A stretch of 64,000 bases of DNA from NCBI GenBank assembly GCA_017456765.1, contig JAFTIR010000002.1, positions 1-64,000 on the forward strand. The letters are read 5' to 3'. This document shows positions 7,223 through 15,880 of this stretch, in pieces. The stretch comes from Clostridia bacterium. Lineage in GTDB: Bacteria; Bacillota; Clostridia; Oscillospirales; CAG-382. The notes under the pieces were generated by a model. The model was not told where the DNA came from and searched no databases. It was given only the letters and a program-made list of their open reading frames with translations. Within the stretch, counting starts at the first letter, position 1; each line of letters begins with the position of its first letter. A program made the translations under genes and the position numbers.

Positions 7223-8416
7223 TTAATAGTTAATTTTTCCTTTCTTCATACGGCGGTGTATCGTAAGAACAATAAGCACGGTAAGAGCAAGACCGAGAAT
7301 AATTCCGACAATAACAAGCTCGCTTATATCAAGACTGCTTCGTACCTCAATCCAGCTCGAGTCGTAAATCGAATTGATAGAGTCGGGGAGAGCCACATAA
7401 GACTCAGCCTTTAAAAGTTGCTCCTCGGTTGGATAAATTCTTTCGTCAAATTCGAGAACCTTTGCCGCTTCAGTATGTGGAGTAAAGTAGCAGATGTATT
7501 CGCAGTTAGCCACAGCCACCTCTGTCTCGCAAAGGAAGTTGATAAAGGCCTCCGCTGCCTCCTTGTGCTTTGCGCCCTTAGGAATACATATAGAGTCAAT
7601 GAAGATGTTGAAACCTTCTTCGGGATAATAGAACGCGAGATTTTCGTTGTTCTCCATCATGGAAAGACAGTCGCCCGCGTAGTAGGGTGCAATATATGCC
7701 GACTCGTTTTCCATTTTGTCAAAGGTCTGGTCCATTACATATGCCTGGTTTACCGAGCGCTGTTCTTTTAAAAGCTCTGTTGCATCCTCAATTTCATCCC
7801 TGTTTGTGGAATTCAAGGAATAGCCGAGCTTTTTGAGGGCAATCCCGTAGGCATCTCTTGAATTTGAGAACATGAGAATGTTTCCGGCATACTTTTTATT
7901 CCACAGTAAATCCCATGAACCTGTATCTTCTTTGTCAACATACTTTGTGTTGTAAACAATTCCGACGGTACCCCAAGTGTAGGGGACAGAATATTCACCC
8001 GTCTTGTCAAAGTCGGGGTATCTGTATTTGTCGTCAAGCATTGAAACATTCGGGATATTGTCAAAGTTGATTTTTTCGAGCATATTTTCACGAATCATTC
8101 GTGAAATCATGTAGTCTGATGGAATTATAATGTCATACTGTGTGTTACCTTTTCCGGCAGAGAGCTTTGCGTACAAATCCTCGTTTGTTTCGTAGTTGTT
8201 GTAAACAACCTCGATGCCCGAGATTTTTTCAAACTCCTCAAGAACATCCATTGTTCCTTCACTGCCGTCGGAGATGTATTCACCCCAGTTGAAAACATTG
8301 AGTTTTATACCCTTGCCTCGAAAGGCTTCATAATAGGATTCGTCCTCAACCTTTAAAGCCGACGAAGAAATAGCAAGAAGTGTAAAGAGAGAAAATACAG
8401 CAAATATCTTTTTCAT
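7223..8416 (-). CDS. potD: Spermidine/putrescine ABC transporter, substrate-binding protein
   Basis: A 397-residue protein with the PotD/PotF solute-binding fold: 'LNVFNWGEYI' after the signal region, 'YNNYETNEDLYAKL', 'YDIIIPSDYM' and 'VPYTWGTVGIVYN'. It captures polyamines outside the membrane and delivers them to PotBC. The ATG at 8416 has GGGGGTG upstream; an earlier GTG sits inside that site. The hydrophobic N-terminal segment lacks a lipobox Cys, unlike most Gram-positive PotD lipoproteins. Instead, residues about 368-390 form a strong transmembrane helix followed by 'RRMKKGK', so the protein is probably tethered by its C-terminus. It is the last gene of potABCD, 15 bases after potC. 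Confidence 0.93.
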   Translation of the reverse strand: MKKIFAVFSLFTLLAISSSALKVEDESYYEAFRGKGIKLNVFNWGEYISDGSEGTMDVLEEFEKISGIEVVYNNYETNEDLYAKLSAGKGNTQYDIIIPSDYMISRMIRENMLEKINFDNIPNVSMLDDKYRYPDFDKTGEYSVPYTWGTVGIVYNTKYVDKEDTGSWDLLWNKKYAGNILMFSNSRDAYGIALKKLGYSLNSTNRDEIEDATELLKEQRSVNQAYVMDQTFDKMENESAYIAPYYAGDCLSMMENNENLAFYYPEEGFNIFIDSICIPKGAKHKEAAEAFINFLCETEVAVANCEYICYFTPHTEAAKVLEFDERIYPTEEQLLKAESYVALPDSINSIYDSSWIEVRSSLDISELVIVGIILGLALTVLIVLTIHRRMKKGKINY

Positions 8417-8431
8417 ACCAAACACCCCCGC

Positions 8432-9235
8432 TTACTTTCCGAAAAAGGCGGATGCTTTACGTGCATCCTCTTTTTCCTTCTTTGCGCTTATGACGTTTAC
8501 GACAATCAGAATTGCAAGCACAACCACAAAAAGAATGGTGGAAAGTGCATTGATTTCGGGACTGATTCTCTTCTTTGTCATTGCGTATATTGTGACGGGC
8601 AGGGTCTGCGAATCGGGACCTGCCGTAAAATAGCTGATTACAAAGTCATCGATTGAGTAGGTGAGCGCCATGAGAGTGCCTGTAACAATACCGGGCATGA
8701 TTTCGGGCATAACTGCCTTGAAAAAGGCTTGTCTTCTGTTACAGCCAAGGTCGAGCGCCGCCTCATAAAGATTTACATTCATCTGTCTGAGCTTTGGAAG
8801 AACGTTGAGAACCACCGTCGGCACGCAGAATGTAATGTGTGCGAGAACGAGAGTAACATATCCCGGTGTGAGCTTGAAGAATGTAAACAGAAGCATCAAA
8901 GAAATACCCGTTACGATTTCTGGATTGAGATTCTGAAGATATGTTGCATTTTTGAGGGCGTTTTTGGGCAGCTTTTTCATATTGTGCATACCGAACGCCG
9001 CCGCTGTTCCGAGAATTGCCGAAAAGATTGAAGCAATAACGGCAATTATCAGAGTGTTTACGAGCGATGAAATAATAAGCTCATTCTTTACAAGCTCGCC
9101 GTACCATTTGAATGAAAAGCCTGTCCACACCGTACCCTTTGACTCGTTGAACGAGAAAACGATAAGAACGAGTATGGGAAGATAGAGAAATGCAAAAACA
9201 AGTGCAACGTAGAATTTGGAGATAAACTTTTTCAT
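8432..9235 (-). CDS. potC: Spermidine/putrescine ABC transporter permease
   Basis: A 267-residue permease with six predicted membrane helices and the inner-membrane binding-protein-dependent signature 'EAALDLGCNRRQAFFKAVMP', whose EAA loop docks onto the PotA ATPase. The pattern 'YSIDDFVISYF' is typical of PotC. It pairs with PotB as the membrane channel for polyamine import. The ATG overlaps the potB stop by four bases, so synthesis is coupled. Confidence 0.93.
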   Translation of the reverse strand: MKKFISKFYVALVFAFLYLPILVLIVFSFNESKGTVWTGFSFKWYGELVKNELIISSLVNTLIIAVIASIFSAILGTAAAFGMHNMKKLPKNALKNATYLQNLNPEIVTGISLMLLFTFFKLTPGYVTLVLAHITFCVPTVVLNVLPKLRQMNVNLYEAALDLGCNRRQAFFKAVMPEIMPGIVTGTLMALTYSIDDFVISYFTAGPDSQTLPVTIYAMTKKRISPEINALSTILFVVVLAILIVVNVISAKKEKEDARKASAFFGK

Positions 9236-10050
9236 ATCATCGAGTCCTCCATTTCATCGTTGTCAAATGAATTGAAGATTCCCATGCTTATAAACACAAC
9301 CACCATGAGCATTAAGGAGGTCGCCGCACCATAGTTGAGGTTATACTCGTTGCCAAGGAACTGTTGCTGAATAAGGTCGCCGATAAGGAAACAGTTACTG
9401 CCACCGAGAAGTCCCGAAATTACAAAGGTACTTACAGCCGGAACAAATGTTACCGTAATACCCGTAAGAATACCGGGAAAGCTGAGGGGAAGAACCGTCT
9501 TTGTAATGACCTGAAGAGAGTTACATCCAAGGTCTTGAGATGCCTCGATAACACTCTTGTCAATTTTTGTCATGATTGAGTAGAGTGGGGTAATCATAAA
9601 GGGCAGATAGTTGTAGACCATGCCTAAGATTACGGCACTGCTGTTGTTTATAAGCTGTACCTTGGGAAGTCCGAGGCTTACAAGGAATGAATTTATAAGT
9701 CCGTTGTTGTCAAGAATTGTAATCCAGGCATAGGTACGGAGAAGAAAATTCATCCACATGGGAAGCATGACAAGTAAAAGAATTACTCTCTGCATTGCTT
9801 TTGAGCATCTTGACATTGTAAATGCAAGAGGATAAGCGATAACAAGACAGATTGCCGTTGCAATTACCGCGAGGTAAACCGAGCGGATAAGTACGGGGAA
9901 ATATCTGCTTGCGTTAGCGAGGTTTTCGAGTGTTACACTACCTGCGTCCTTTGATGTCATTGCATAGTAAATAACAAGAATAAAGGGTATAACCGTAAAG
10001 AACAAAACCCAGAGAATATATGGGAAAGCCGCCTTAGAATTTGTTTTCAT
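9232..10050 (-). CDS. potB: Spermidine/putrescine ABC transporter permease
   Basis: A 272-residue permease with six helices, the EAA loop '[20 protein letters not shown]' and the PotB-type 'RTYAWITIL' motif after helix 3. It forms the transmembrane pore with PotC. Its start lies 17 bases inside the end of potA, and its stop overlaps the potC start, which fixes the order potA-potB-potC-potD in one transcript. Confidence 0.93.
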   Translation of the reverse strand: MKTNSKAAFPYILWVLFFTVIPFILVIYYAMTSKDAGSVTLENLANASRYFPVLIRSVYLAVIATAICLVIAYPLAFTMSRCSKAMQRVILLLVMLPMWMNFLLRTYAWITILDNNGLINSFLVSLGLPKVQLINNSSAVILGMVYNYLPFMITPLYSIMTKIDKSVIEASQDLGCNSLQVITKTVLPLSFPGILTGITVTFVPAVSTFVISGLLGGSNCFLIGDLIQQQFLGNEYNLNYGAATSLMLMVVVFISMGIFNSFDNDEMEDSMI

Positions 10051-11137
10051 CGCCGCTTACCTCACTCTCAGGTGTACCGAAGGAAATACCTCCGTTATCA
10101 CTCTTGTGCATGATGTGAATGTCCTCTGGGTTGAGGCTCATACCAATGAAAGAGCCGGGTTCGGCGGACTTTGTGGAGTGAATTTTCCATTTTGTGCCGA
10201 ACACGTCAACAATAATCTCATAATGAACGCCCTTAAAGGTGACGGTTTCAACAGTGCCGTCGATTGTGTTGTCACCGGTTGGACCGAATTTTATATCCTC
10301 GGGACGGATAACAACATCAACTGGTGTCATCTTGCCAAAGCCCTTGTCAACACAGACAAATCTCTGGTTTGCAAATTCAACGTCAAAGTCATCGTGCATA
10401 AGACCTGCAACAATGTTACTTTCACCGATAAACTTTGCAACAAAGGGATTGACAGGCTCGTTGTAGATGTCCTGGGGTGTGCCAATCTGGTCGATAACAC
10501 CGCCGTTCATTACAACAATTCTGTCGGACATTGTGAGTGCTTCTTCCTGGTCGTGGGTAACATATATAAATGTAATGCCGAGCTGCTGCTGAATCTTTTT
10601 AAGCTCAATCTGCATTTCTTTTCTGAGCTTTAGGTCGAGAGCGCCGAGAGGCTCGTCAAGAAGCAGCATTCTCGGATGATTTATAAGAGCACGTGCTATG
10701 GCTACTCTCTGCTGCTGACCGCCCGAGAGGTAGTCAACACGTCTTGCGCCGTAGCCTTTAAGGTTTACAAGCTCAAGCATTTCCATAACCCGTTTGTGTA
10801 TTTCATTTTCGGGAGTCTTTTTAAGTCTCAGACCGAAAGCAATATTTTCGTAAACATTAAGATGCTGAAAAAGAGCATACTTTTGGAAAACAGTATTTAC
10901 CTGTCTTTTGTATGGCGGAACTCCGTTGATTTTCTTTCCGTCGAAGTAAACATTTCCCTCAGTTGGCTCAATAAAGCCGCCGATAATACGTAAAGTTGTT
11001 GTTTTACCGCAACCCGAGGGTCCAAGTAAAGTAATAAATTCCTTGTCATGGATGTCAAGGTTAATTCCTTTGAGAATAAGCTCGTCATCATATTTTACCA
11101 CGAGATTCTCAAGTCTAACGATAACATTGTTTTCCAA
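10034..11137 (-). CDS. potA: Spermidine/putrescine ABC transporter ATP-binding protein
   Basis: A 367-residue ABC ATPase: Walker A 'GPSGCGKTT' near residue 40, signature '[15 protein letters not shown]', Walker B '[11 protein letters not shown]', the H-loop '[12 protein letters not shown]', then a C-terminal TOBE-type regulatory domain. It powers polyamine import. The start is TTG at 11137 with GGAGGTG six bases upstream; no better codon is nearby. It is the first gene of the operon and has a long, hairpin-rich leader (11145-11240). Confidence 0.95.
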   Translation of the reverse strand: MENNVIVRLENLVVKYDDELILKGINLDIHDKEFITLLGPSGCGKTTTLRIIGGFIEPTEGNVYFDGKKINGVPPYKRQVNTVFQKYALFQHLNVYENIAFGLRLKKTPENEIHKRVMEMLELVNLKGYGARRVDYLSGGQQQRVAIARALINHPRMLLLDEPLGALDLKLRKEMQIELKKIQQQLGITFIYVTHDQEEALTMSDRIVVMNGGVIDQIGTPQDIYNEPVNPFVAKFIGESNIVAGLMHDDFDVEFANQRFVCVDKGFGKMTPVDVVIRPEDIKFGPTGDNTIDGTVETVTFKGVHYEIIVDVFGTKWKIHSTKSAEPGSFIGMSLNPEDIHIMHKSDNGGISFGTPESEVSGDENKF

Positions 11138-11144
11138 TCCTCAC

Positions 11145-11240
11145 ACCTCCGTACCGTGTTGCTGTGCGGTACATTTTCCGCCGCAGGACCGCGGCAATTA
11201 CAGTATGATTTGTCTTATGCAACTTCAGGATTAAGACAAA
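11145..11240 (-). promoter_or_regulatory. Structured leader of the pot operon
   Basis: On the minus strand, after the predicted promoter, the leader has a perfect 8-bp inverted repeat TTGTCTTA/TAAGACAA (11239-11232 and 11217-11210, 14-base loop), a GC-rich fold around CCGCGG, and a perfect GTACCG/CGGTAC stem (11172-11167 and 11156-11151) that ends immediately before the GGAGGTG ribosome site. The last stem could control access of ribosomes to potA. No known riboswitch class was recognised. Confidence 0.45.
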
Positions 11241-11248
11241 CTTCCCAT

Positions 11249-11276
11249 ACTATAATTATTTACGATAATAATACAA
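11249..11276 (-). promoter_or_regulatory. Probable promoter of the pot operon
   Basis: A -35-like TTGTAT (11276-11271) and a -10 TATAGT (11254-11249) are 16 bases apart on the minus strand, upstream of the structured potA leader. The match is moderate. Confidence 0.45.
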
Positions 11277-11351
11277 ACTTTATCGACAAAAATCTACTGC
11301 ACAGTCATTAACTTTGTGTGAATAAATGTGTGGGAAAAGTTTTCGGTATAA

Positions 11352-11755
11352 AGAGTGTTTCGTCACTGCTGTGACGACCTTCTTTTGTCCCGCGACAAAA
11401 GAAGGCAAAAACGCTCCGCTCATGGTCGAAAACTCCGCTTTGCTCCGTAACATTCGACCGAGCCGCGGCGGCTCTCTTTTACTTTTCTACGCAGGAATAA
11501 ATAAACTTATATTTTCTCTCACTATTCCACCTGTATCAGCCTGCCTTGCGGCAGTCTATAGCCTCGCAAAGCGAGGCAAACCACACTTATTAGTTAAAGG
11601 ATAATTAAAGTATAATATAATATTCTGTTGAGGGTTGAAAGAGCCGCCACGGCTCGTGTCGGAATCTCTAAAAATTCCGACACATGAGTGGAGCGTTTTT
11701 TCCATATTTTGGGGCGTGCCAAAATATGGTCGCTTCCGCAGAAGCGAAACTCTCC
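11352..11755 (+). repeat. Hairpin-rich interspersed repeat, copy B
   Basis: Same orientation as copy A at 6812-7180. Both begin with the 17-base block GAGTGTTTCGTCACTGC and share the central blocks. Here the left inner stem is CTTCTTTTGT/ACAAAAGAAG, the next hairpin GGTCGAA/TTCGACC, and the right end holds GTGTCGGAAT/ATTCCGACAC then CCATATTTTGG/CCAAAATATGG. The reverse complement of this right end is nearly identical to the left end of copy A except that the inner stem differs on both arms together. It lies between the pot operon promoter and the end of the carB-dapF gene. No coding potential is credible. Confidence 0.8.
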
Positions 11756-11764
11756 AAAAGTGGC

Positions 11765-11804
11765 GAAAAAAATGCACACCCCATTCATTTCAAATGAGAT
11801 GTGC
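11765..11804 (-). terminator. Terminator after carB-dapF
   Basis: On the minus strand GCACATC (11804-11798) pairs with GGTGTGC (11780-11774) around an inner TCATT/AATGA stem, followed by ATTTTTTT. It lies 12 bases after the gene's stop codon. Confidence 0.75.
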
Positions 11805-11815
11805 GAAAAAGTTTA

Positions 11816-12679
11816 TTAAATTATAACCTCACCGGTAAAGGAGATGTCAGCGTTACCTGTTAAGAATACGCCGTCATCGGTGTATCTTATAATGAGGTCG
11901 CCGCCCTTGAGCTTAACAGTGATGTCTGTGTTCTTCTTGCAGTAGCCGCAGAGACATGCCGCAACCGCCGCCGCACATGCACCCGTTCCGCAAGCCATTG
12001 TTTCACCGTTTCCTCTTTCCCATACTCTCATTTTGAGTGTGTGGTCGTTGAGAACCTTAACAAATTCAGTATTGACTCTCTCGGGGAAGAGTTCGCTTGT
12101 TTCGAACATCGGTCCGATTGTCGCAACATCAAGGTTTTCAAGGCTCTCGTCTGCGCCGAAGAATACAACACAGTGGGGATTACCAATCGAAACACAGGTG
12201 ATGCGATAGGGCTTGTAGCCAATCTTAATGGGGTGTGCCACAACCTGCTCACCGTCGATAAGTGCAGGCAGACTCTTGGGAGAAAGGTTTGCCTTGCCCA
12301 TGTCAACCGTTGCTGACTGAACAGCACCCTGCTTTACTTCAAGCTCAACCTTTTTAACGCCGACGCCTGTTTCGATAGTGATGGTCTTTTTGTCAACCAT
12401 CTTGTTGTCGTAGAGGTATTTGCCGACACAGCGAAGCGCGTTACCGCTTGTCATGCCACGTGTTCCGTCCTTATTGTAAATCTTCATCTTTGCATCTGCA
12501 ACTTCGGAAGGGCAGATGAGAACAACGCCGTCGCCGCCGATACCGAAGTGGCGGTTGGAGAGCATAACTGCAAGTCCTTCGGGGTTGTCAATCTTCTGGT
12601 CGAAGCAGTTGAAGTAAATGTAGTCGTTGCCTGTACCCTGCATCTTAGTAAAGTACAGCTTTTCCTTTTCACTTCTCAT
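11816..12679 (-). other. DapF-like domain of the CarB fusion
   Basis: This marks the 287-residue C-terminal portion. DapF interconverts LL- and meso-diaminopimelate with two active-site cysteines acting as base and acid. The pattern here is 'NKDGTRGMTSGNALRC', so the first cysteine position is Ser (codon AGC, one change from TGC). Substrate-binding patterns around 'GTGNDY', 'GNPH', 'ERVNTEF' and 'ERGNGET' are intact. Racemisation is expected to be lost or weak, but binding could remain. Some Clostridial homologues may naturally vary at this position, which I cannot check. Confidence 0.75.
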
Positions 12680-15600
12680 GTCGTTGATGTTGACAAGCTC
12701 TGTGGATACGGAGGTGTACCTTGAAATAAGGCTGTCGGCTACGGCGTTTGCCGTGTCAATGGCAGTAAGGCAGGGGATGCTTCTCTCTATTGCTTTTCTT
12801 CTCAAAATAACACTGTTTCTTGTGGGAATTCTGCCATGGTCACTTGTGGAGATTACATAGTCAACCTCGCCCTTGTCCATAAGAGAGAGTCTTTCCTCGG
12901 CAGTATCAACAATTACAACAGGAACGTCCGCATTACTTATAACCTTGCCTGTTCCGTCGGAGGCATAGATTGTAAAGCCGAGCTCATGGAATTTTTCTGC
13001 CACATCCACTATTTCGAGCTTGTCGCTGTTTCTGACGGTTATGAGAACGCCGCCCTTTTTGTGCGTCATCTTGTAGCCTGCGGCAATAAGACCCTTACAG
13101 ATTGCTTCCTTGATTGTACTTGCAATACCGAGAACCTCACCGGTTGACTTCATTTCCGGACCCAGCATACTGTCAACGCCGTGCAATTTTTCAAAGGAGA
13201 ACACGGGAACCTTTACAGCAACATAAGGAGAGTCGGGATAAATGCCTGTTCCGAAGCCCATATCGCGAAGGGATTCTGTCTTTTCAGGTGTTTCTTCCTT
13301 ACCAATCATTGTTCTTGTTGCAAGGTCAACCATTGGTATACCTGTTACCTTACTGATATAAGGAATAGTTCTTGAGGAACGGGGGTTTACTTCAATAACG
13401 TAAAGCTGTTCGTCATTTATAAGATACTGAATGTTGACAAGACCGCGTGTGTTGAGGGCAACTGCCAATTTCTTTGTGCAGTTGAGAACTTCTTCTCTCA
13501 TCTTGTCGCTTATTCTCTTTGCAGGATAAATTGCAATAGAGTCACCTGAGTGTACGCCTGTTCTTTCAATGTGTTCCATGATACCTGGAATAAGAATATC
13601 CTCGCCGTCGCAGATGGCATCAACCTCGATTTCGAGACCCATGAGGTACTTATCGATAAGAATGGGGTTTCTGTCTGTGTGGGTAATGATAATCTTCATG
13701 TATTCCTTGATGTCGTCGGGGTTCTGAGCAATAATCATGTTCTGACCGCCGAGAACGTATGAGGGACGCATGAGAACGGGGTAGCCGATTTTGGAAGCAA
13801 CGGCAAGAGCTTCTTCTTCTGTAAATACGGTAGCACCGACGGGACGCTTGATGTTAAGGCTTTCAAGAAGGGCATCAAATATCTTTCTGTCCTCTGCCGC
13901 ATCAATGCTTTCAGCACCTGTTCCGAGAATTCTTACACCGTTTTTGTCAAGAAAGTTTGTGAGCTTGATAGCAGTCTGACCGCCAAAGGCAACTACTGCA
14001 CCGTAGGGCTTTTCGGTCTTGAGTATGCTCATTACATCTTCGTCTGTAAGAGGCTCAAAGTAGAGTCTGTCAGCTGTGTCAAAGTCAGTCGAAACTGTTT
14101 CGGGGTTATTGTTGACAATTACAACATCATATCCGAGCTTTTTGAGTGAACGTACACAGTGAACCGAAGCGTAGTCAAACTCGATACCCTGACCGATACG
14201 GATAGGACCTGAGCCGAATACGATAATTGTCTTTTTCTTGTCCTTTTTGTTGGCAAGGAACTCGGCTGCTTCGTTTTCTTCATCGAAAGTAGAGTAGAAG
14301 TAAGGTGTTTCTGCCGAGTATTCAGCGGCACAAGTGTCAACCATCTTGAAGGAAGCATATCTCTTGTTTTTGATTTTGCATCCCGAAAGGTTTTCAATGT
14401 GCTTGTCGGTAAAGCCCATCTTCTTTGCCGCAAGATAAAGCTCGTCGGAAAGCTCGCCCTTCATGAGTGTTCTTTCCATATTGAGGATATTGAGCATCTT
14501 ATTAAGGAAGAAAATGTCAATCTTTGTGATTTCGTGAAGCTCCTCGATTGACTTTCCTCTCTTTATGAACTCGTAAAGGATAAAGAGACGCTCGTCGGTA
14601 CATTCCTTTAAGGTTGTCATGAGGTCTTCGTCGGAAACATCGGCAAGGTTTTCCTGATTCAAGCTCATGTGCTTGATTTCAGCACCTCTTACTGCTTTCA
14701 TGAGTGCTTCTTCAAAGCACTGACCGATAGACATAACCTCGCCCGTTGCCTTCATCTGTGTGCCGAGCTTTCTCTTAGCATATACAAACTTGTCAAAGGG
14801 CCACTTGGGGAATTTGACAACTACATAGTCGATTGTAGGCTCAAAACACGCAACAGTTTTGCCTGTTACTGCATTTTGGATTTCGTCAAGAGTGTAGCCG
14901 ATGGCAATTTTCGTTGCAACCTTTGCAATAGGATAACCTGTTGCCTTGGAAGCAAGTGCGGAGGAACGGGAAACTCTGGGGTTTACTTCGATAACCGCAT
15001 ATTCAAAGGAGTCGGGTTTAAGTGCAAACTGACAGTTACAGCCGCCCTCAACCTCAAGTGCATTTACTATCTTGAGAGCTGCTTCTCTGAGCATACCGTA
15101 TTCCTTTGAGGAAAGGGTGAGCGCGGGAGCTGCAACGATAGAGTCACCTGTGTGAACGCCTACGGGGTCAAAGTTTTCCATTGAGCAGACAGTAATTGAG
15201 TTGCCCTTGCTGTCGCGGATAACTTCAAATTCAATTTCTTTCCAACCCGAGATACACTTTTCAACGAGAATCTGTGTAATAGGGGAGAGTCTAAGACCGT
15301 TTGTACCGATTTCAGTAAGCTCTTCTACATTTTCCGCAATACCGCCGCCTGTACCGCCGAGGGTGAATGCAGGACGAACGATTACGGGATAGCCGATTTC
15401 CTCGGCAAAAGAGAGGGCAGATTCAAGGTCTGTAACAACCTTTGAAGGGATAATAGGCTGGTCGATTGCCTCCATTGTGTCCTTGAACATCTGTCTGTCC
15501 TCGGCCTTGTCAATGGTTTCGGGCTTTGCACCGAGAAGCTTTACACCCATCTTGTCAAGGAAGCCCTCCTTTGCAAGCTGCATTGAAAGGGTAAGACCTG

Positions 15601-15880
15601 TCTGTCCGCCAAGGGAGGAAAGAAGGCTGTCAGGGCGTTCCTTTTCTATAATTCTCTTGATTGTTTCAAGATTCAAGGGCTCGATATAAATCTTGTCTGC
15701 CATTATGTTGTCTGTCATAATGGTAGCAGGGTTGGAGTTTACAAGGATAACCTCAAGACCTGCTTCCTTAAGAGCGCGGCAAGCCTGTGTTCCTGCATAG
15801 TCAAATTCGGCAGCCTGTCCGATTACGATAGGACCTGAGCCGATAACCATTACTCGCTTTAATTCTTTATTTAACGGCAT
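11816..15880 (-). CDS. carB: Carbamoyl phosphate synthetase large subunit fused to a diaminopimelate epimerase domain
   Basis: A single 1354-residue frame. Residues 1-1067 are a complete CarB: first ATP-grasp with 'GGTGGG' and 'NPRVSRSSALASKATG', oligomerisation region, second ATP-grasp ending in 'NPRSSRTIPYISKVTG', and the methylglyoxal-synthase-like allosteric domain. CarB makes carbamoyl phosphate from bicarbonate, ammonia and two ATP. Residues 1068-1354 are a full DapF-like domain: 'KMQGTGNDY', 'GIGGDGVV', 'GNPHCVVF', 'PERVNTEF' and 'ACGTGACAAA'. The junction falls at the normal CarB end with almost no linker. An internal ATG at 12679 has no ribosome site, so a true fusion is likely. In the epimerase domain the first catalytic Cys (normally Cys-Gly-Asn) is Ser1145, while the second, Cys1297, is kept. 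The start overlaps carA by 14 bases. Confidence 0.93.
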   Translation of the reverse strand: MPLNKELKRVMVIGSGPIVIGQAAEFDYAGTQACRALKEAGLEVILVNSNPATIMTDNIMADKIYIEPLNLETIKRIIEKERPDSLLSSLGGQTGLTLSMQLAKEGFLDKMGVKLLGAKPETIDKAEDRQMFKDTMEAIDQPIIPSKVVTDLESALSFAEEIGYPVIVRPAFTLGGTGGGIAENVEELTEIGTNGLRLSPITQILVEKCISGWKEIEFEVIRDSKGNSITVCSMENFDPVGVHTGDSIVAAPALTLSSKEYGMLREAALKIVNALEVEGGCNCQFALKPDSFEYAVIEVNPRVSRSSALASKATGYPIAKVATKIAIGYTLDEIQNAVTGKTVACFEPTIDYVVVKFPKWPFDKFVYAKRKLGTQMKATGEVMSIGQCFEEALMKAVRGAEIKHMSLNQENLADVSDEDLMTTLKECTDERLFILYEFIKRGKSIEELHEITKIDIFFLNKMLNILNMERTLMKGELSDELYLAAKKMGFTDKHIENLSGCKIKNKRYASFKMVDTCAAEYSAETPYFYSTFDEENEAAEFLANKKDKKKTIIVFGSGPIRIGQGIEFDYASVHCVRSLKKLGYDVVIVNNNPETVSTDFDTADRLYFEPLTDEDVMSILKTEKPYGAVVAFGGQTAIKLTNFLDKNGVRILGTGAESIDAAEDRKIFDALLESLNIKRPVGATVFTEEEALAVASKIGYPVLMRPSYVLGGQNMIIAQNPDDIKEYMKIIITHTDRNPILIDKYLMGLEIEVDAICDGEDILIPGIMEHIERTGVHSGDSIAIYPAKRISDKMREEVLNCTKKLAVALNTRGLVNIQYLINDEQLYVIEVNPRSSRTIPYISKVTGIPMVDLATRTMIGKEETPEKTESLRDMGFGTGIYPDSPYVAVKVPVFSFEKLHGVDSMLGPEMKSTGEVLGIASTIKEAICKGLIAAGYKMTHKKGGVLITVRNSDKLEIVDVAEKFHELGFTIYASDGTGKVISNADVPVVIVDTAEERLSLMDKGEVDYVISTSDHGRIPTRNSVILRRKAIERSIPCLTAIDTANAVADSLISRYTSVSTELVNINDMRSEKEKLYFTKMQGTGNDYIYFNCFDQKIDNPEGLAVMLSNRHFGIGGDGVVLICPSEVADAKMKIYNKDGTRGMTSGNALRCVGKYLYDNKMVDKKTITIETGVGVKKVELEVKQGAVQSATVDMGKANLSPKSLPALIDGEQVVAHPIKIGYKPYRITCVSIGNPHCVVFFGADESLENLDVATIGPMFETSELFPERVNTEFVKVLNDHTLKMRVWERGNGETMACGTGACAAAVAACLCGYCKKNTDITVKLKGGDLIIRYTDDGVFLTGNADISFTGEVII

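Noticed and set aside
6812..11755. Composite transposon formed by the two repeats
   Set aside because: No transposase or integrase gene is present and no target duplications were seen; kept only as a repeat pair.
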